Under the pieces are notes generated by a model. It saw only the letters and a program-made list of their open reading frames with translations, was not told the DNA's origin and did no database searches. The translations under genes and the position numbers were made by a program. Source: Sternotherus odoratus (taxonomy: Eukaryota; Chordata; Testudines; Kinosternidae). From it: a DNA stretch of 64,000 bases. The stretch lies in the NCBI GenBank assembly GCA_032164245.1, contig JAVMKO010000009.1, forward strand, positions 77,509,212 to 77,573,211, written 5' to 3'. Shown piece after piece: positions 60,576 to 64,000 of the stretch. The stretch's first letter is position 1. Each line of letters begins with the position of its first letter.

Positions 60576-60979
60576 CAAGATTTCCCTATTTCATGCACCC
60601 AAGGATTGCACTAGCCTTTTTGGCCACAGTATTGCACTGGAAACTCATCTTCAGATGATTATCCGCTATGGGCCCCCCAGTGACTTGTTCAGAGTCACTG
60701 CTTCCCAGAATGGAGTTTCCCATCCTGTATGGCCTCCATTCTTTGTTCCTAGATATATACAGTTACATTTAGCCATATTCAAAATGCATCCTGTTTGCTT
60801 GCACCCAGTTTACCAAGCAAGCCAGATTGCTCTGTATTAGTAACCTGTCCTCTTCATTCCTTTCCTCTCCCCAGTCTGTGTCATCTGCAAACTTTATCTG
60901 TGATGATTATATGTTTTCTTTCAGAGCATTGATAAAAACGTTAAATAGCATAGGGCAAGAACAATTCCCTGCAGGATCC

Positions 60980-61165
60980 CACTAGAAATACACTCACCCT
61001 ACAATGAGTCCCCATTTACAATCACATTTTGAGACCCATCTGTTAATCAATTTAATGTGTGTTGTATTCATTTTACAATGTCCTTGTTTTTTAATCAAAA
61101 TTTCATGTGGTATCAATTCAAAAGCCTTACCAAAGTCTAAGTATATTACATCAACACTATTACCT
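60980..61165 (-). pseudogene. LINE reverse transcriptase fragment
   Basis: Best preserved coding block of the LINE. DVIYLDFGKAFELIPHEILI fits the palm motif containing F/YLDF.KAFD..PH of CR1-type enzymes; the catalytic aspartate in YLDF is present while the later D of KAFD is E. It continues into HIKLINRW and then a stop. It is a mobile-element relic, not a host gene. Confidence 0.85.
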
Positions 61166-61250
61166 TTCAGAGTAGTAGCTGTGTTAGTCTGTATCCGCAA
61201 AAAGAATGAGGAGTACTTGTGGCACCTTAGAGACTAACCAATTTATTTGG

Positions 61251-61290
61251 GAATAAGCTTTCATGGTCTAGAACCCAGTTCATCAGATGC
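61251..61290 (-). ncRNA. Hammerhead-like motif with canonical CUGAUGA
   Basis: Minus strand: CTGATGA, extra A, CTGGG...ACCAT weak stem, GAAA. The core box is canonical but stem II has mismatches. Confidence 0.45.
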
Positions 61291-61414
61291 ATAGGGTGAA
61301 ACATACAAATATATATACAGAGAACACAAACAGGCGGAGGTTACCATACGAATTCTAAGAGGCTAATTAATTAAGTTGAACTATTTTCAGCAGGAGAAAA
61401 AAACTCCACTCTAT

Positions 61415-61456
61415 GCATCTGATGAAGCAGGTTCTAGCCCATGAAAGCTTATGCCC
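61415..61456 (+). ncRNA. Hammerhead-like motif with canonical CUGAUGA
   Basis: Plus strand: CTGATGA, extra A, GCAGGTTCTAGCCCAT (stem II decayed), GAAA, AGCTTATGCCC. Confidence 0.45.
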
Positions 61457-61478
61457 AAATAAATTGGTTAGTCTCTAA

Positions 61479-61755
61479 GGGCTTGTCTTCACTACGGCGG
61501 GGAGGGATTGATATTTTGGCGGTCAATTTATCTCATCAAGATGCAATAAATCGATCACCACCGGCGCCCCTGTTGACTCCGGAACTCCAGCTCGTCAAGA
61601 GGCGCAAGCTGGAGTCGACGGGGGAGCGCGCCGCCGACCGCCGCTGCCGTGAGGACAGCAGGTAAGTCGGCTGTAGATACGCCAACTTCAGCTATGCTAT
61701 TAACATAGCTGAAGTTGTGTATCTACAGCTGATCCCCCCCAGTGAAGACCAGCCC
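61479..61755. mobile_element. PIF/Harbinger MITE nested in the PLE unit
   Basis: Ends GGGCTTGTCTTCACT and AGTGAAGACCAGCCC are inverted with one difference. It splits the PLE word TCTCTAAGGTGCCACAAG: the left part ends ...CTCTAA and the right part resumes GGTGCCACAAG, with TAA (61476-61478) and TAC (61756-61758) as the 3-bp duplication. Interior inverted words AACTTCAGCTATG / CATAGCTGAAGTT form a stem near the right end. A 74-codon frame inside is incidental. Confidence 0.9.
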
Positions 61756-61865
61756 TACGGTGCCACAAGTGCTCCTTGTACTATTACATTTGTTAACCAA
61801 ACTTATAATTGCATCAAAAAAGAAATCAAGTTTGTTTGGTAGGATCTATTTTCCATAGTCTATTT

Positions 61866-62471
61866 TCCACCTGAGTCATGTCACGGTGTAAGTCCTCCTG
61901 CCTCTACCGATCAAGGGAGCTACCCTGTTCACAGCTGCTGAGGTGCTGTCTCACTAGGGTTAGTTACTCGACAGCAACTTTTTGCCAGCCTGATATGGAA
62001 CATAATTTACACCACTGCTCATTAGCTCATTCTAATCATCCTCAGACCATGCTGAAGGCAAGAGGCTCTTATAAAGAACAGCAGTTTGTTTCAAGTGCTT
62101 TCTCAGAAGATTTCAAATCGTCTTGCTATAATGTCACAGCATCACTGGCTCCTGAGATGGAGAATAACCGTGGTTCATTAGGCTCATAAATCCAAAAAGG
62201 AAGAAAAACTCTCCTGGAGACATCAGTGGCTTTATAACAAACAGAGCAGCAGGCGAGCCTGCAAATTATCAGTCCCGCGCTTTGTAAGCAGTTTTGCACC
62301 AGTTGGGGGGGAATTACAATAAAGAGCAATGAGAAAGTAAAACATAAACTATACCACAAACATGCTCCATGTTCTGCTCTGTCCACATAGCATTTAAAAT
62401 AATAACGGAAACTGGGACACTATGGTGAGAATTCAGGACAGCATCAGACAGTCTCGCTTGTCAAGAGATTT
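61866..62471. other. Short non-coding gap
   Basis: A 103-codon plus frame (61878-62189) has no recognised family and no supporting context. 62100-62320 is repeat-free. Confidence 0.4.
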
Positions 62472-63093
62472 AAGAACATAAGAATGGCCATACTGGACCA
62501 GACCAAAAGTCCATCCAGTCCAGTATCCTGTCTACCGACAGTGGCCAACGTCAGGTGTCCCGGAGTGAGTGAACCTAACAGGTAATGATCAAGTGATCTC
62601 TCCCCTGTCATCCATCACTCACCTCTCACAAACAGAGGCTAGGGACACCGTTCCCTACTCATCCTGGCTAATGGCCATTAATGAACTTAATCTCCATGAA
62701 TGTATCTAGTTCTCTTTTAAACCCTGTTATAGTCCTAGAATTCACAACCTCCTCAGGCAAGGAGTTCCACAGGTTGACTGTGTGCTGTGTGAAGAACTTC
62801 CTTTTATTTGTTTTAAGCCTGCTGCCCCTAGTTTGGTGGTCTCTATTTCTTATATTATATTACAAGTAAATAACTTTTCCTTATTCACTTTCTCCACACC
62901 ACTCATGATTTTATATACCTCTATCATATTTCCACTTAGTCTCCTCTTTTCCAAGCTGAAAAGTCCTAGCCTCTTTAATCTCTCCTCATATGGGACCTGT
63001 TCCAAACTCCTAATAATTTTAGTTCCCATTCTCTAAACCTTTTCTAATGCTGGTATATCCTTTTTGAGATGAAGAGACCACATCTGTACGCAT
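62472..63093 (-). mobile_element. CR1 LINE 3' end, minus strand
   Basis: The plus strand carries the complement of a young-looking CR1 tail: TAAGAACATAAGAATGGCCA, TACTGGACCAGACC, GACAGTGGCCAACGTCAGGT, GAGGCTAGGGACACC. Read on minus, the coding end gives LFSLEKRR-type text, TNKRK, LWNSLPEEVV, GFKRELDTFME, the CR1 reverse transcriptase C-terminus. 5' truncation at about 63093. Confidence 0.95.
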
Positions 63094-64000
63094 TTGCCCA
63101 AGTTGGAAATTGTTTTATGTGTAAATGTCAACATAAGAGGGAACATATATGTAATACTTAATCTTCCAATATTATTCTGTATCCCAGCACTGTGTGACAA
63201 CTAGTCTGGTAATGTGTTTACACACAAGCATGCAGTTCTGCCACTGCCACATTTGTAAGTGTGCAGGTTTGATTTATGACTAGTGGTGTGAAGATCTGAG
63301 CCTGTAAATTTTTACAGCAAGCATGCTTGAATTATGTGTTGACTCCACTGCACTGGATCAAAAATCCTCAAAATACTCTCCCGGAAGAATTAAATGTTTG
63401 TGGTCTCTAAGCCATGGAGATATTTCTCTAGAATCTGTGTGATATTTAACAGATTGTGAGTTCAAATCCATTTATCAGCTGATGTCTAATGAGTTTGGCA
63501 GGAGCTTACTTCATTAAGTGTAAGAAAAACTATGAGAAATAATGCTGTAGTCTGAGGAGAATTTAATGAACAAATAAGTGACCTTCACATTTATGCAAGA
63601 TAAAGATTTCATGCCAAATTTTGCATAATATACACTGAAATTAATGGAGTATTTATTAGATTACTTTTCTTTTCTTTTCCTTCCTTCCTATAAAACATCG
63701 GCACTGGAGACCTGTTTATATTCATGATTATGAGAGTTGAAGAATGCTGCTGAATTATACACATCTGACTTTTGCTGCCAGGTGGGAAATCTGATTTCAG
63801 AAAAAGAATCAGCCAAGTTCTGATTCAGGTTAGAATTAGTATTATGGAGGTGAATATACAGTCTCTAGGCCTAGATCTTCAAAAGGTATTTAGGTTCCTA
63901 ACTCCATTTGAAATGAGAGTCTAAATATCTTGGAACATCTGTGTCAAGAGGTAGGGTAAAAGCACACAAACGACCAGATTTCATGGGGGGCGACTAGACT
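63094..64000. other. Non-coding stretch
   Basis: No gene supported. 63470-63660 is AT-rich and repeat-free by eye. 63865-63930 (AGATCTTCAAAAGGTATTTA, GGTTCCTAACTCCATTTGA) is a diffuse turtle repeat. Confidence 0.35.

Larger units (their letters stand above)
61164..61779. mobile_element. Inverted PLE terminal pair inserted in the LINE
   Basis: Flanked by ACTATTAC at 61156-61163 and 61780-61787; the LINE sequence reads through if the insert is removed. The left unit (61164-61295) has minus orientation (AGTAGCTGTGTTAGTCTG, TATCCGCAAAAAG). A stretch of PLE 3' untranslated sequence (61296-61405) resembles that at 4205-4330 (ACCATACGAATTCTAAGAGG there ACCAATTCTAAGAGGG). The right unit (about 61406-61779) is inverted and split by a Harbinger MITE. 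The layout fits a 5'-truncated PLE with an inverted terminal copy. Confidence 0.85.
60200..61865 (-). mobile_element. CR1-clade LINE with reverse transcriptase remnants, interrupted
   Basis: Reading the minus strand from right to left: after the interruption at 61164-61779 comes DVIYLDFGKAFELIPHEIL (61080-61150), the conserved block with the first catalytic aspartate of non-LTR reverse transcriptases; then MLFNVFIN (about 60935); then KFADDT (about 60890), the FADD catalytic box; then ILNMAKCNCIYLGT (60745-60785); then AKKASAILGC (about 60615); then LEYYAQF-like and DVDKF further left. Frameshifts and stops separate these blocks, so it is dead. Right of the interruption, 61788-61865 continues the same LINE. 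Borders are approximate. Confidence 0.8.

Overview
The window looks like nuclear DNA of a turtle (cryptodire-like). It is AT-rich, has no long open reading frame, rRNA, tRNA or operon structure, and is full of decayed retroelements and DNA transposons of the kinds that dominate turtle genomes: CR1-clade LINE tails, Penelope-like element (PLE) fragments whose terminal repeats carry hammerhead-ribozyme-like motifs, hAT, Tigger/pogo and PIF/Harbinger non-autonomous elements, and MIR/L2 relics. The turtle assignment is inference from repeat families recognised by eye. I see no host protein-coding exon that I can support. The longest reading frames (up to 175 codons) lie in repeats or compositionally biased DNA. 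The window is best read as a gene desert or part of a very large intron.

Layout. 0-10 kb: a hAT element (1749-2148) with a degraded 8-bp duplication; a 5'-truncated PLE (4078-5318, minus strand) that still encodes a readable GIY-YIG endonuclease domain; a palindromic unit of a second PLE family (7497-7706); a Harbinger-like element (9531-9825). 10-24 kb: a PLE terminal unit with a perfect 12-bp target duplication (10332-10468), a degraded one at 12776-12892, a hAT element (13822-14154), MIR/L2 relics, and a perfect-arm PLE palindrome (23463-23672). 24-40 kb: CR1 tails at 26440-26985 (minus), 34205-34560 (plus) and 38357-38430 (minus), and a Tigger-type element (36046-36344). 40-48 kb: a decayed LINE (40788-41310), a PLE unit nearly identical to the 10-kb copy (41711-41817), an inverted sister of the 13.8-kb hAT element (43182-43573), a Harbinger element (44515-44795) and a short hAT element with perfect 8-bp duplication (47192-47316). 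58-63 kb: a 47-bp PLE remnant that lost its hairpin (58707-58753), a CR1-clade LINE with recognisable reverse transcriptase motifs (about 60200-61865, minus) interrupted by an inverted PLE pair (61164-61779), which is itself interrupted by a Harbinger element (61479-61755), and a long CR1 3' end (62472-63093, minus).

The most interesting system is the PLE-derived hammerhead units. At least eight copies from at least two families are present; several form near-perfect inverted pairs, several have clear target-site duplications of 8-13 bp, and two copies 31 kb apart share 84 identical bases, which suggests fairly recent movement. All readable ribozyme-like cores share an extra A between the CUGANGA box and stem II. 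Between the repeats are AT-rich, apparently single-copy stretches, some of which look like developmental conserved non-coding DNA, but that cannot be shown from one sequence.
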